Program-made: the position numbers and the translations under genes | Notes under the pieces: generated by a model | Database searches by the model: none | What the model was told of the DNA's origin: nothing | Seen by the model: only the letters and a program-made list of their open reading frames with translations | From: Candidatus Lumbricidiphila eiseniae | GTDB taxonomy: Bacteria; Actinomycetota; Actinomycetes; Actinomycetales; Microbacteriaceae | Length of the DNA: 33,973 bases | NCBI GenBank assembly: GCA_002529645.1 | Contig: NAEP01000014.1 | Location: 1-33,973 of the forward strand | Direction of reading: 5' to 3' | Shown: positions 33,509 through 33,973 of the stretch, in pieces | Layout: the number at the start of each line of letters is the position of its first letter | How positions within the stretch are numbered: the stretch's first letter is position 1

Positions 33509-33973
33509 CGGAGAACAACACCAAAAATTGTGGTTTGTGTTGACAGATACTGATTCTAGTTTATGCTGTGGACATATCCGAAAATTCGGGGTTATCAAGC
33601 AGTTTGAGGCTGTTCAAGTTCTGGCGTGCGCGAGTGTATCGGTATTTGCGCATATTAGGTAGGGTTTTGGAAAGAAAAGATTATCTGGTGTCCTGGTCTG
33701 TCAATTTGTGTCTGGTGTCTGGTGTGGGGATGGTGTGTAGGTCAGGATTTCACCGAGGGGTGCTTATGAGTCGAGTGGTTGTCACAGATCACATGCATTT
33801 CGAGGTGTCTGGGAGTGGTTTTATTGATTTTCTGGGGGAACTTCTTGAGCCTGACTGATCGGTGTCGGTGATGTGGCGAGGAGATCACGGTCTTGTCCGT
33901 GATGTTCAGAACCGTGAACAAGCTCGTGATGCAGTGCGGGGGGGGGGGGGAGTCGTGTGAGTGGTGCTCCGGG
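33509..33973. other. right-edge region without a supported gene
   Basis: G/T-rich DNA unlike the adjacent operon. A possible 30-codon frame at 33766-33858 has GAGGGG six bases upstream but no recognisable domain. A perfect 7-bp-stem hairpin (ATCACGG / CCGTGAT) lies at 33884-33903, and a run of 13 G at 33938-33950. The look suggests the left part of another mobile element continuing past the window, but no transposase can be identified. Confidence 0.35.

Noticed and set aside
33568..33858. 96-codon plus-strand frame at the right edge
   Set aside because: No domain and low-complexity sequence; at best the last 30 codons have a ribosome site.
1..33973. CRISPR array, tRNA or rRNA genes
   Set aside because: No regularly spaced identical repeats with spacers and no recognisable tRNA or rRNA signatures were seen on either strand.

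Overview
The window looks like a chromosomal accessory region of an actinobacterium, probably Micrococcales/Microbacteriaceae. The basis is codon and GC style, actinobacterial-type carbohydrate ABC operons without their own ATPase, and a VbhA/Fic module. Genus cannot be read from the sequence. It joins three unlike parts: a truncated non-ribosomal peptide synthetase (NRPS) cluster, a GC-richer mobile island, and a large sugar-acid/fucoside catabolic region.

Region 1 (1-9699): NRPS and export. The first 74 bases are the tail of an unrelated gene. They abut the back half of an epimerization (E) domain, so the upstream NRPS is decapitated here. Next comes an apparently intact protein of about 1972 residues with order C-A-T-E-TE followed in frame by a complete ABC ATPase. 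A MacB/FtsX-type permease overlaps its end and an Sfp-type phosphopantetheinyl transferase follows. The A-domain pocket reads close to a Gln code. This single-chain synthetase/release/export-motor fusion is the most unusual gene in the window.

Region 2 (9700-14391): mobile debris and island. It holds a double-HTH protein of recombinase type and a dead IS481-family element with 28-bp terminal repeats, whose frame is broken by a 61-bp duplication. A tightly overlapping operon follows: VbhA-like antitoxin, Fic, second small partner and serine recombinase. A perfect 26-bp inverted repeat comes next, then a coiled-coil gene fused at a 12-bp-arm palindrome to a truncated GNAT gene.

Region 3 (14869-22149): fucoside uptake. 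A GntR/FCD regulator, two divergent GH29 fucosidases and a CUT1 sugar ABC transporter (binding lipoprotein plus two permeases). The two promoter regions share the 9-mer TATCCTATA.

Region 4 (22346-33174): uronate oligosaccharide use. The minus-strand operon kduI-kduD-CE15 esterase-IclR diverges from a plus-strand operon holding a second CUT1 transporter, a 902-residue enzyme-like protein of unknown family, and a GH105/GH88-type unsaturated uronyl hydrolase. GH105 would release unsaturated uronate, which KduI and KduD carry to 2-keto-3-deoxygluconate. None of the enzymes has a visible signal peptide, so import comes first and degradation is cytoplasmic. No recognised polysaccharide lyase is present; the 902-residue protein has Asn-His, Tyr and His/Arg clusters that make it a candidate. 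The right edge (33175-33973) holds gene debris, including an Lrp/AsnC remnant.
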